Shown one piece after another: positions 8,396 to 15,813 of a stretch of DNA of 64,000 nucleotides (positions within the stretch are counted from its first letter, which is position 1; every line of letters begins with the position of its first letter). The notes beneath the pieces were generated by a model, which was not told the origin of the DNA, made no database searches, and saw only the letters and a program-made list of their open reading frames with translations. Source of the stretch: Actinomadura litoris (lineage in GTDB: Bacteria > Actinomycetota > Actinomycetes > Streptosporangiales > Streptosporangiaceae). The position numbers were made by a program, and so were the translations under genes. The stretch covers positions 310,001 to 374,000 of the forward strand of contig NZ_WOFH01000009.1 in NCBI RefSeq assembly GCF_009733595.1. Reading direction: 5' to 3'.

Positions 8396-9187
8396 TTGTC
8401 GCAACCGGGCTGGTATCCCGACCCCTATGGAACCGGCAGTCTGCGCTGGTGGGACGGCCAGGTGTGGACCGAGCGCCTCAACCCCGAGCCGCCGGGCCCG
8501 CCCCGTACGCGGCGCCCCGAGCGGTCCCGCCGGCGGGCGGAGGAGCGGCGCGAACAGGAGCCGTACTACAGCGCGCCCTTAGGGCAACGCAACGACTGGG
8601 GCAGGCAGCCCGCCGTCCAGGCCGTGGACGTGAACGTGCGCGGCCTGCGCCTGCACGCCGACGACGAACTCCTCTCCTACGGGACGGCCGTCCTCGGCTG
8701 GCCGCGGGTGGAGTGGGTCGCGTACTGGGCGGCGGAGGTCGCGTCCGGTTATGGCCAGCAGACGACCACCCAATGGGTGTTCCAGGCGGGCCGTTTCCCG
8801 TTCCACGGCGGGCCGCGCGTCGAGGTCGTCATCGAGCCGGACGCCATGCCCGGCCGCCCGCTCGGCCCCGAGGGCGAGCCCGAGCGGATCTGGGGGCGGC
8901 TCATCGAGCTGTGCCAGGTCCAGGCCGAGCAGCGGCTGGTGTCCGAGCTGGCCGGACGCGTGCGCGCGGGCGAGTCGATCGACGTGGCGCAGGGGCTGAC
9001 CGTCCACCCGGGCGGCGTGCGCGGCAACCGGGTGTCGCTGAGCTGGACGGCGATCTCCAGCGCCACCGTGGACGGCGGCCGGGTCTGGATCCACCAGTCC
9101 AGCAGCGCGGCGCCCGTCCTCTACGTGCCGCAGCAGAACCCCAACGCCGTGCTGATCCCGGCGCTGCTGGCCCAGTTCAAGCAGTAG
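8396..9187 (+). CDS. DUF2510 domain-containing protein
   Basis: A 263-residue protein. It opens with PGWYPDPYGTGSLRWWDGQVWTE, a textbook DUF2510 motif (a small Trp-rich N-terminal domain of actinobacterial proteins, function unknown). A charged linker (RTRRPERSRRRAEERRE) follows, then a ~200-residue mainly soluble domain (VEWVAYWAAEVASGYG, RVEVVIEPDAMPGRP, ISSATVDGGRVWIHQ) that I do not recognise beyond homologues I would expect in related species. There is no membrane segment or signal peptide. The TTG at 8396 is chosen because GGAGG at 8386-8390 is 5 bases upstream and DUF2510 proteins begin within a few residues of the motif. Confidence 0.82.
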   Translation: MSQPGWYPDPYGTGSLRWWDGQVWTERLNPEPPGPPRTRRPERSRRRAEERREQEPYYSAPLGQRNDWGRQPAVQAVDVNVRGLRLHADDELLSYGTAVLGWPRVEWVAYWAAEVASGYGQQTTTQWVFQAGRFPFHGGPRVEVVIEPDAMPGRPLGPEGEPERIWGRLIELCQVQAEQRLVSELAGRVRAGESIDVAQGLTVHPGGVRGNRVSLSWTAISSATVDGGRVWIHQSSSAAPVLYVPQQNPNAVLIPALLAQFKQ

Positions 9188-9211
9188 CGGTCGAGCGGTA
9201 GCCGCCCTCCC

Positions 9212-10162
9212 TCACAGGAGGGACCAGGCGATGCCGTCCAGGATGTCGTGCTCGCTCACCACGACCGCTCCGAAGCCGTACTCCCGCATGATGCGGTCGA
9301 GGATGAGCGCGCCCGCGCCGATCACGTCCACCCGGCCGGGGTGCATGACGCCGAACTCCGCCCGCTCGGCGCGGGTCGCGTGCAGCAGCCGCCGCGTCAC
9401 CTCGTGGACCCGGTCGGCGGTGATGCGGGACAGGTGGATCCTCGCCGGGTCGTACTCCGGCAGGTCGAGCGCGATCCCGGCGACCGTCGTGACCGATCCG
9501 GCGAGGCCCACCAGCGTGCGCGCCTCGTCGACCGGCACCACCTCGCGGACCCGGTCGAGCGCCGCGTCGATGTCGGCGACCGCGTCCGCGATGTGCTCGG
9601 GCGAGGGCGGGTCGCCGTCCCTCAGGTGCCGCTCGGTCATCCGCACGCAGCCGATGTCGACCGAGCGGGCCGCGTCGGCCGAGGAGCTGCCGAGCACGAA
9701 CTCGGTCGAGCCGCCGCCGATGTCCACCACCAGGTAGGGACGGGCGGGACGCAGCCCCGCCAGCTCCCGCGTCGCGCCCGCGAACGACAGCGCGGCCTCC
9801 TCGTCGCCGCTGATCACCTCGGGGACGACGCCGAAGATCTCGACGACGCCGTCGACGAACTCCGACCGGTTGGCGGCGTCGCGGGTGGCGCTGGTCGCGA
9901 CCACCCGGGTCTTCAGCGGCCCCTGGCCCGCCGCGGCGCCGTGCCGCTCGATCAGCTCGGCGTAGCCGCGCATCGCGGTGAAGGTCCGCTCCAGCGCCGC
10001 GGGCGCGAGCCGTCCCGTGCGGTCGACGCCCTCCCCCAGCCGGACGATCTCCATCCGGCGCTCGACGTCGGTGAGGGCCCCGCCGTCCGCGCCCGGGGCG
10101 ATGTCGGCGATCAGGAGCCGGACCGAGTTGGTCCCGCAGTCGATGGCGGCGACGCGCGTCAC
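9212..10162 (-). CDS. Ppx/GppA family exopolyphosphatase
   Basis: A 316-residue member of the ASKHA superfamily that hydrolyses polyphosphate or pppGpp. The phosphate-1 motif is VAAIDCGTNSVRLLIADI at residues 4-21, and the phosphate-2 motif YLVVDIGGGSTEFVLG is near residue 145. LVGLAGSVTTVAGIAL is near residue 228. The length matches the short actinobacterial form, which lacks the C-terminal HD domain of E. coli Ppx. The GTG start at 10162 overlaps the TGA of the DUF501 gene by 4 bases (GTGA), indicating translational coupling. It is the last gene of the eno-ftsB-DUF501-ppx order, which is also seen in mycobacteria. Confidence 0.93.
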   Translation of the reverse strand: MTRVAAIDCGTNSVRLLIADIAPGADGGALTDVERRMEIVRLGEGVDRTGRLAPAALERTFTAMRGYAELIERHGAAAGQGPLKTRVVATSATRDAANRSEFVDGVVEIFGVVPEVISGDEEAALSFAGATRELAGLRPARPYLVVDIGGGSTEFVLGSSSADAARSVDIGCVRMTERHLRDGDPPSPEHIADAVADIDAALDRVREVVPVDEARTLVGLAGSVTTVAGIALDLPEYDPARIHLSRITADRVHEVTRRLLHATRAERAEFGVMHPGRVDVIGAGALILDRIMREYGFGAVVVSEHDILDGIAWSLL

Positions 10163-10725
10163 CGGCCCTCCTCCTCGGCGCGGTCGGCGGGGACGCACGA
10201 GCCCGAGCGCCACCAGCCGGGCAGCGCGTCCAGCGCCTCCCGGCCGAACGGGTTCACGCCCGGGACGGCCAGCTCGTGGGCGATGAGGGCGTGCAGGCAC
10301 TTCACCCGCTCCGGCATCCCGCCCGCGCTCTGCATGCCCTCGGGCAGCGGCTCGATGCCGTCCTCGCGGGCGGCGTCGCCGCGGCGGCGCAGGTAGTCCT
10401 CGTGCGCGGCGGTGTAGGCACGCTGCAGCGCCGGATCACCGGCGAGCCTCGCCTGCATCTCGCGCATCATCCCGCCGCCCTCCAGCGTCCCGATGGCCGA
10501 GGCGGCCTTCGGGCACGTCAGATAGAACAGCGTGGGGAACGGGGTGCCGTCCGGAAGGCGCGGCGCCGTCTCGACCACGGCGGGCCGCCCGCACGGGCAC
10601 CGGTAGGCGACCCGCCGGATCCCGCGCGGCTCCCTCCCGAGCTGCGCCGCGACCGCCGCGACGTCCTCCCCCGCCACCTGGTCCCGCTCGGCTACCTGGT
10701 CCTGCTTATAGGAGCGTTCCTCAAC
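10159..10725 (-). CDS. DUF501 domain-containing protein
   Basis: A 188-residue cytoplasmic protein of the DUF501 family, conserved next to ftsB and ppx across actinobacteria, with no assigned function. Two Cys-containing segments stand out, YRCPCGRPAVV and YLTCPKAASAIGTLEGGGMM, so metal binding is possible. The C-terminal half has VKCLHALIAHELAVPGVNPFG, a family signature. I use the ATG at 10725 (MVEERSYK), with GGTGGGG about 8 bases upstream. An ATG at 10767 would add a short Arg/Gly-rich piece. It is translationally coupled to ppx. Confidence 0.88.
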   Translation of the reverse strand, partial: VEERSYKQDQVAERDQVAGEDVAAVAAQLGREPRGIRRVAYRCPCGRPAVVETAPRLPDGTPFPTLFYLTCPKAASAIGTLEGGGMMREMQARLAGDPALQRAYTAAHEDYLRRRGDAAREDGIEPLPEGMQSAGGMPERVKCLHALIAHELAVPGVNPFGREALDALPGWWRSGSCVPADRAEEEGR

Positions 10726-10780
10726 CATCCCGTGTCCCCACCCGCGGACCTCACGACCCCTGACCACCCGCGCGCCGGGC

Positions 10781-11224
10781 TCAGCGGGGGCGGTCGGCGG
10801 CCTCCACCGACCGCCACAGTGTCTCGTACCATGGCGGCTTGCTCGGCGGCCGGCCCTTGCGGGCCTCCTGTTCGCCCTCGCCGCCGCCCCCCAGGACGGT
10901 GTAGCACTTCACGTCCGGGCGGCAGTAGTGGAGCCTGCGCGTCGCCTCCCGCTCAATGTACGACTTATCACCCAGTTGTTGCTTGCGTTGCGCCAGTTCG
11001 TCCACCTGGCGGCGGGCGACGCTCTCCTTGTGCTGGAGATCGGCGATCTCCTTGCGCTGGGCGATGTACTCGCGCACCGGGTAGGCGAGGCTCAGCGCGA
11101 TCGCGCACACGACGACCGCGAGGATCGCGGCGCGGCTGGTCAGCGCCGGGTTGCCGCGCCGTCCCCGGTCGCCGTCGGGCTCGTCGCGGGCGGCCCGGGA
11201 GCGGGCCCTGTCGTCCTGCGCCAT
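10781..11224 (-). CDS. ftsB: Septum formation initiator family protein (FtsB/DivIC)
   Basis: A 147-residue bitopic membrane protein. It has a charged N-terminus (residues 1-28), one membrane helix (AAILAVVVCAIALSLAYPV) and then an extracellular coiled coil (IAQRKEIADLQHKESVARRQVDELAQRKQQL). The segment DKSYIEREATRRLHYCRPDVKCYTVL closes the family domain, and a Gly/Glu-rich tail follows. In the divisome this protein pairs with FtsL and recruits FtsQ and the septal synthase. The gene lies between eno and the DUF501 gene, the standard actinobacterial arrangement. A strong hairpin separates it from eno, so it may have its own promoter or be read through. Confidence 0.9.
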   Translation of the reverse strand: MAQDDRARSRAARDEPDGDRGRRGNPALTSRAAILAVVVCAIALSLAYPVREYIAQRKEIADLQHKESVARRQVDELAQRKQQLGDKSYIEREATRRLHYCRPDVKCYTVLGGGGEGEQEARKGRPPSKPPWYETLWRSVEAADRPR

Positions 11225-11236
11225 GGCGTGTCCCCT

Positions 11237-11280
11237 CTGCCTGGACGAGTCTGCTCTGCCTGGACGAGTCTGCCTGGACG
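11237..11280. repeat. Short direct repeats of CTGCCTGGACGAGT
   Basis: Two full copies of CTGCCTGGACGAGT start at 11237 and 11256, and an 11-base partial copy starts at 11270. They lie in the leader of ftsB, between its start codon and the eno terminator. They look like slipped-strand duplications. I see no operator symmetry in the unit. Confidence 0.7.
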
Positions 11281-11318
11281 GGATCGGTCGCGGGGGTTCC
11301 TCGCGGGCGGCCGCGGAG

Positions 11319-11346
11319 GGGCCCGGCGCCGCGCGGCGCCGGGCCC
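11319..11346 (-). terminator. Strong hairpin after eno
   Basis: A perfect 12-bp stem, 11319-11330 (GGGCCCGGCGCC) with 11335-11346, around the loop GCGC. It begins 7 bases after the eno stop codon on the minus strand. There is no U tract, so it would be an intrinsic terminator of the short-tail type or an RNA 3'-end stabiliser. It may limit transcription into ftsB. Confidence 0.7.
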
Positions 11347-11353
11347 GCCCGGG

Positions 11354-12637
11354 TCAGCCCTGCCGGTCGAACCGGGGGAACGCGGCGGCGCCGGCGTAGC
11401 GGGCCGCGTCGCCCAGCAGCTCCTCGATGCGCAGGAGCTGGTTGTACTTGGCGACGCGCTCGCTGCGGGCCGGGGCGCCGGTCTTGATCTGGCCGCAGTT
11501 GGTCGCGACGGCGAGGTCGGCGATCGTGGTGTCCTCGGTCTCGCCGGACCGGTGGCTCATCATGCAGCGGTAGCCGCTGGTCTGCGCCAGCGTCACCGCG
11601 TCGAGGGTCTCGCTGAGCGTGCCGATCTGGTTGATCTTGACCAGCAGCGCGTTGCCGGCGCCCTCGGCGATGCCGCGGGCGAGCCGCTCGGGGTTGGTGA
11701 CGAAGACGTCGTCGCCGACGAGCTGGACGCGGTCGCCGAGCGCGGCGGTGAGGCCGGACCAGCCGGTCCAGTCCTCCTCGTCGAGCGGGTCCTCGATGGA
11801 GACCAGCGGGTACTCGGTGACCAGCTCGGCGTAGTAGGCGGCCATGTCGTCGGCGGACCGCTCGGCGCCCTCGTAGGTGTAGCGGCCGTCGGCGTGGAAC
11901 TCGCTGGCGGCGACGTCCAGGGCGAGCGCGACGTCGCGGCCGGGGGTGAAGCCGGCCTTGCGGATCGCCTCCAGGATCAGGTCGAGGGCGTCGCGGTTGC
12001 TCGGCAGGTCGGGGGCGAAGCCGCCCTCGTCGCCGAGGCCGGTCGCGAGGCCCCGCGACTTCAGCACCGACTTCAGCGCGTGGTAGGTCTCGGCGCCCCA
12101 GCGCACCGCCTCGGAGAAGGTGGCCGCGCCGATCGGCGCGATCATGAACTCCTGGACGTCGACGTTGGTGTCGGCGTGCGCGCCGCCGTTCAGGATGTTC
12201 ATCATCGGGACGGGCAGCACGTGCGCGTTCGGCCCGCCGACGTAGCGGAACAGCGGCAGCCCGGCGGACTCGGCGGCGGCCTTGGCCACCGCGAGGCTGA
12301 CGCCGAGGAGGGCGTTGGCGCCGAGCGCGGACTTGTCGGGGGTGCCGTCCAGGTCGATGAGGAGCTGGTCGACCAGGCGCTGGTCGGAGGCGGGGTAGCC
12401 GACGAGCTTGTCGTCGATGGTCTCGGTGACGGCGCGGACGGCGTTCCGCACGCCCTTGCCGCCGTAGCGCTCACCGCCGTCGCGCAGCTCCACGGCCTCG
12501 AACTGTCCGGTGGACGCGCCGCTCGGCACGGCGGCGGACGCCTCGGTGCCGTCGGCGAGCAGCACCTCGACCTCGACGGTCGGGTTCCCGCGGGAGTCAA
12601 GGATCTCCCGGGCGATTACGGCCTCGATCGACGACAC
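11354..12637 (-). CDS. eno: Enolase
   Basis: A 427-residue phosphopyruvate hydratase (2-phosphoglycerate to phosphoenolpyruvate) of glycolysis, cytoplasmic. Visible family motifs are EILDSRGNPTVEVEV near the N-terminus (residues 9-23), the NGGAHADTNVDVQEFMI loop, the metal-ligand region SIEDPLDEEDW and LLVKINQIGTLSETL with the active-site lysine. The signature MMSHRSGETEDTTIADLAVA is near residue 370. The length is normal. The GTG at 12637 is supported by AAGGAG 6 bases upstream, and the product begins MSSIEAVIARE. It is transcribed divergently from the ABC importer operon. Confidence 0.98.
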   Translation of the reverse strand: MSSIEAVIAREILDSRGNPTVEVEVLLADGTEASAAVPSGASTGQFEAVELRDGGERYGGKGVRNAVRAVTETIDDKLVGYPASDQRLVDQLLIDLDGTPDKSALGANALLGVSLAVAKAAAESAGLPLFRYVGGPNAHVLPVPMMNILNGGAHADTNVDVQEFMIAPIGAATFSEAVRWGAETYHALKSVLKSRGLATGLGDEGGFAPDLPSNRDALDLILEAIRKAGFTPGRDVALALDVAASEFHADGRYTYEGAERSADDMAAYYAELVTEYPLVSIEDPLDEEDWTGWSGLTAALGDRVQLVGDDVFVTNPERLARGIAEGAGNALLVKINQIGTLSETLDAVTLAQTSGYRCMMSHRSGETEDTTIADLAVATNCGQIKTGAPARSERVAKYNQLLRIEELLGDAARYAGAAAFPRFDRQG

Positions 12638-12763
12638 GGCATCTCCTTGATCTTGCGAATGGATTGGTGCGGTCACAGAGCCTATCCGGCGCCGTCCCGC
12701 GCGACCCAACTGGCTCGCCGCTCACAAATCCGGCCCTTGTTACGAAACCGATCTGCGCAACCG

Positions 12764-12821
12764 ACTTGACGAAGTGATTGCCAACCTTATCTACTGTCCA
12801 CGTCAAACAGACTTGATAAGT
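12764..12821 (+). promoter_or_regulatory. Putative promoter and paired ACTT-AAGT palindromes upstream of the ABC importer
   Basis: A sigma-70-like pair is visible: TTGACG at 12766-12771 and TATCTA at 12788-12793 with a 16-base spacer. Two related palindromes flank it: ACTTGACGAAGT (12764-12775), which covers the -35, and ACTTGATAAGT (12811-12821), just before the ribosome site. Their spacing of about 47 bases is near four to five helical turns. This looks like a repressor operator pair, but the regulator is not encoded nearby. Confidence 0.5.
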
Positions 12822-12829
12822 AGGGAAAC

Positions 12830-13885
12830 ATGACAATGCATCGCGGACTCCGCTGGCGTGTCGCCACAGTGGCTCTGACCGTCCTCACTGGAGCGGGTGC
12901 GCTCGGTGCCTGCGGTGGCGACGACGACGACGGCGGCTCCGGATCGTCCCCCCAGCTCAAGCTCGGCTACTTCCCGAACATCACCCACGCCACCGCGCTC
13001 GTGGGCGTGCAGAAGGGGATCTTCGCCAAGCACCTCGGCACCGCGCCCAAGACGGCGACGTTCAACGCGGGGCCGGCCGCCGTCGAGGCGCTGTTCTCCG
13101 GCGCGGTCGACGCGACCTTCGTCGGCCCCAACCCGTCCATCAACGCGTGGGCGAAGTCACACGGGAAAGCGGTTCACATCATCTCCGGCGCCGCTTCGGG
13201 CGGTGTCTCGCTCGTCGTGAAACCCGGTATCAACGGCGTCCAGGATCTCAAGGGAAAGAAGATCGCCACGCCGCAACTCGGGAACACACAGGACGTCGCG
13301 ATCCGCTACTGGCTCAAGAAGAACGGCCTCACGGCGAACAAGGACGGCAGCGGTGACGTGAAGGTCGTCCCGCAGGACAACGCGCAGACGCTCCAGACGT
13401 TCGCGCAGGGCAACATCGACGGCGCGTGGGTCCCCGAGCCCTACGCCTCGCGGCTGATCCTGGAGAGCAAGGGCAAGCGGCTGCTGGACGAGAAGACCCT
13501 CTGGCCCGGCGGCAAGTTCGTGATCACCAACCTGCTGGTGAGCCAGAAGTTCGAGAAGGCCCACCCCGACCAGGTCAAGAAGCTGCTCCAGGGCGTGGTG
13601 GAGAGCACCGACTACATCAACCAGCACCCGGCCGAGGCCAAGACCGCCGTCAACGATGCGCTGACCAAGCTCAGCGGCAAGCCGCTCAAGCCCGCCGTGC
13701 TGGACTCGGCGTTCAAGGAGATCCAGTTCACCACCGACCCGGTCGCGACCTCGCTGGTGCAGGGCGCCCAGCACGCCGAGGAGATCGGGCTGCTGGAGAA
13801 GACCGACCTGAACGGGATCTACGACCTCGGCCCCCTCAACGACGTGCTCAAGGCGAGCGGGAAGGCACAGGTCAGCGACAAATGA
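12830..13885 (+). CDS. ABC transporter substrate-binding lipoprotein (SsuA/TauA/NrtA-type)
   Basis: A 351-residue solute-binding lipoprotein. The signal peptide ends in the lipobox GALGAC (lipidated Cys about residue 28), followed by an acidic linker (GGDDDDGGSG). The body starts LKLGYFPNITHATALVGVQKGIF, typical of the aliphatic sulfonate/taurine/nitrate binding family. GPAAVEALFSGAVDATFVGPNPSIN and DGAWVPEPYASRLI are its conserved ligand-site segments. It would capture substrate at the outer membrane face and deliver it to the permease. Two ATGs (12830, 12836) are close together, and I give the first, after GTAGGG. Its stop codon overlaps the ATPase start by 4 bases. The substrate cannot be told from sequence. 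A sulfur compound is plausible. Confidence 0.92.
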   Translation: MTMHRGLRWRVATVALTVLTGAGALGACGGDDDDGGSGSSPQLKLGYFPNITHATALVGVQKGIFAKHLGTAPKTATFNAGPAAVEALFSGAVDATFVGPNPSINAWAKSHGKAVHIISGAASGGVSLVVKPGINGVQDLKGKKIATPQLGNTQDVAIRYWLKKNGLTANKDGSGDVKVVPQDNAQTLQTFAQGNIDGAWVPEPYASRLILESKGKRLLDEKTLWPGGKFVITNLLVSQKFEKAHPDQVKKLLQGVVESTDYINQHPAEAKTAVNDALTKLSGKPLKPAVLDSAFKEIQFTTDPVATSLVQGAQHAEEIGLLEKTDLNGIYDLGPLNDVLKASGKAQVSDK

Positions 13886-14673
13886 CCGCGGCGGCCACGG
13901 CGGTCCGGCTCAGCGACGTCTCCAAGGCGTTCGGCACGGGCGGATCCTCCCTCCTCGCACTGGACCAGGTCTCCCTCGACGTGGCGCCCGGTGAGTTCGT
14001 GTGCCTGCTCGGCGCCTCCGGGTGCGGCAAGAGCACGCTGCTCAACCTGGTCGCCGACCTCGACCGGCCGAGCGCCGGGACGATCGACAAGAACGGCGCG
14101 CGGGTCGCGCTGATGTTCCAGGAGCCGGCGCTGTTCCCGTGGCTGACCGTGACGGGGAACCTGGAGCTGGCGCTGAAGATGCGGGGCGTCCCGCGCGAGG
14201 ACCGCCGTGGCCGTGCCGCCGAGCTGCTCGACTCGGTGCACCTCGGCGGGTTCGCCAAGAAGCGTCCGCACCAGCTGTCGGGCGGCATGCGCCAGCGGGT
14301 CGCGCTCGCCCGCGCGCTGGCGCTGACGATCGAGGAGAACAAGAACGAGGACAGCGTCCCGGGCGGCACCGTCCTGCTGATGGACGAGCCGTTCGGCGCC
14401 CTCGACGCCATGACCCGCGACCTGCTGCACGACGAGATCGAGCGCATCTGGCGGACGCGCGGGCTGACCGTGCTGTTCGTGACCCACAACGTGCGGGAGG
14501 CGGTGCGGCTGGGCGACCGGGTCGTGCTGCTCAGCAGCCGCCCAGGCCGGGTCGTGGAGGAGTTCCCCGTGCCGATGGAACGTCCGAGGCGGATCGACGC
14601 GGCCGACGTGGCGACGCTCGCCGCGACCATCACCGACCGGCTGCGCGAGGAGGTTGGCCGCCATGGCGCATGA
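13882..14673 (+). CDS. ABC transporter ATP-binding protein (SsuB/TauB/NrtD-type)
   Basis: A 263-residue ATPase that powers the importer. Walker A is GASGCGKSTLLNLVADLDRP (about residues 45-64), the Q-loop is LMFQEPALFPWLTV, the signature is LSGGMRQRVALARALAL, and Walker B/D-loop is VLLMDEPFGALDAMTR. The H-loop is VLFVTHNVREAV. Between the signature helix and Walker B there is an extra hydrophilic insert (IEENKNEDSVPGG), about 11 residues longer than in most SsuB/NrtD proteins. The start ATG overlaps the preceding stop (ATGA), and the end overlaps the permease start by 11 bases. The three genes are clearly one operon. Confidence 0.94.
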   Translation: MTAAATAVRLSDVSKAFGTGGSSLLALDQVSLDVAPGEFVCLLGASGCGKSTLLNLVADLDRPSAGTIDKNGARVALMFQEPALFPWLTVTGNLELALKMRGVPREDRRGRAAELLDSVHLGGFAKKRPHQLSGGMRQRVALARALALTIEENKNEDSVPGGTVLLMDEPFGALDAMTRDLLHDEIERIWRTRGLTVLFVTHNVREAVRLGDRVVLLSSRPGRVVEEFPVPMERPRRIDAADVATLAATITDRLREEVGRHGA

Positions 14674-15538
14674 CGTGCGGACGTCGGGCAGCGCCCTCGA
14701 CCGCGAGATGGCGGGCCTGGACGCGCTGGAGCTCGGCGGCGGCGGGGCGCCGCGCCGCGCCCTGCAGCGGGCCTGGTCCGCGATCTGGCCGATGGGGGCC
14801 GCCGCCCTGATCGGGCTGCTGGCCTGGCAGATCGTGGTGTGGAGCGGCTGGAAGGAGCCGTGGGTCCTGCCCGGCCCGAAGGACACGCTGCCGGTGTTCA
14901 AGGACCAGGTCACCAGCTCCCGGTTCTGGGAGGCGGCGGCGCTGACCATGCGGCGCGCGGTCGTCGGGTTCGCGGTCGCGGTCGCGATCGGCGTGCTGGT
15001 CGGCGCGATGGTGTCGCAGTCGCGGATCCTGCGCCGCGCGTTCGGGTCGCTGATCACCGGGCTCCAGACGATGCCGTCGATCGCGTGGTTCCCGCTCGCG
15101 ATCCTGCTGTTCCAGCTCAGCGAGAGCGCGATCCTGTTCGTGGTGGTGCTCGGCGCGGCGCCCTCCATCGCCAACGGGCTGATCGCGGGCGTCGACTACA
15201 CGCCGCCGATCCTGCTGCGCGCGGGCAAGGTGATGGGGCTGCGCGGGGTGAACCTGTACCGGCACCTGATCATGCCCGCGTCGCTGCCGTCGTTCGTGGC
15301 GGGGCTCAAGCAGGGCTGGGCGTTCGCGTGGCGCAGCCTGATGGCGGGCGAGCTGCTGGTCATCATCGGCGACACCACCTCGCTGGGCGTGCTGCTGTCG
15401 CAGGCCAGGGAGCTGAACAACACCGCCGACATGATCTCCTACATGATCGTCATCCTGGTCATCGGGATCGTGATCGACCAGCTCTTCGGCGTGGTGGACC
15501 GGTCGATCCGGACCCGCTGGGGCCTCGACCAGGACTGA
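14663..15538 (+). CDS. ABC transporter permease (SsuC/TauC/NrtB-type)
   Basis: A 291-residue inner-membrane permease. The cytoplasmic N-terminus (about 40 residues) is followed by a first helix (AALIGLLAWQIVVWSGW) and a five-helix binding-protein-dependent transport domain. The coupling helix region MGLRGVNLYRHLIMPASLPSFVAGLKQGWAFAW contains the EAA-loop-like motif. The last helix is MISYMIVILVIGIVIDQLF. I use ATG 14663 because GGAGG at 14649-14653 is 9 bases upstream. A TTG at 14654 would directly abut that site. It ends the operon and is followed by an imperfect long hairpin at 15595-15630. Confidence 0.93.
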   Translation: MAHDVRTSGSALDREMAGLDALELGGGGAPRRALQRAWSAIWPMGAAALIGLLAWQIVVWSGWKEPWVLPGPKDTLPVFKDQVTSSRFWEAAALTMRRAVVGFAVAVAIGVLVGAMVSQSRILRRAFGSLITGLQTMPSIAWFPLAILLFQLSESAILFVVVLGAAPSIANGLIAGVDYTPPILLRAGKVMGLRGVNLYRHLIMPASLPSFVAGLKQGWAFAWRSLMAGELLVIIGDTTSLGVLLSQARELNNTADMISYMIVILVIGIVIDQLFGVVDRSIRTRWGLDQD

Positions 15539-15594
15539 GCGGTCCCGGCCCGCCATCTGACATCCGAACATCTGACACCCGACCCCAGAGACCC

Positions 15595-15630
15595 GGGGCC
15601 CGGGCCCTGAGCCCCCAGGGCCCGAGCCCC
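15595..15630 (+). terminator. Terminator of the ABC importer operon
   Basis: A 15-base arm at 15595-15609 (GGGGCCCGGGCCCTG) pairs with 15616-15630, with one mismatch, around a 6-base loop. It starts 56 bases after the permease stop. A run of five T occurs at 15652-15656, too far away to be a classical U tract. Just upstream, 15555-15581 carries two near-copies of a CATCTGACA unit. Confidence 0.6.
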
Positions 15631-15813
15631 GGTTCCCGTTACCGGACGATCTTTTTACCCGCCGCCCACGGTCCCGTTTGCCCTGTTCTGGCAAGGAAGA
15701 ACGGGTAGTGCCCCGTACCGTGGGAGGTCGTCATCCGTGTCCGGTCTCGCCCGTCCCCCGGGAACCTGACCCGCTGGCTCTGGCGGGTCGCGCTCCGGCA
15801 CCCGGAGATCCGG

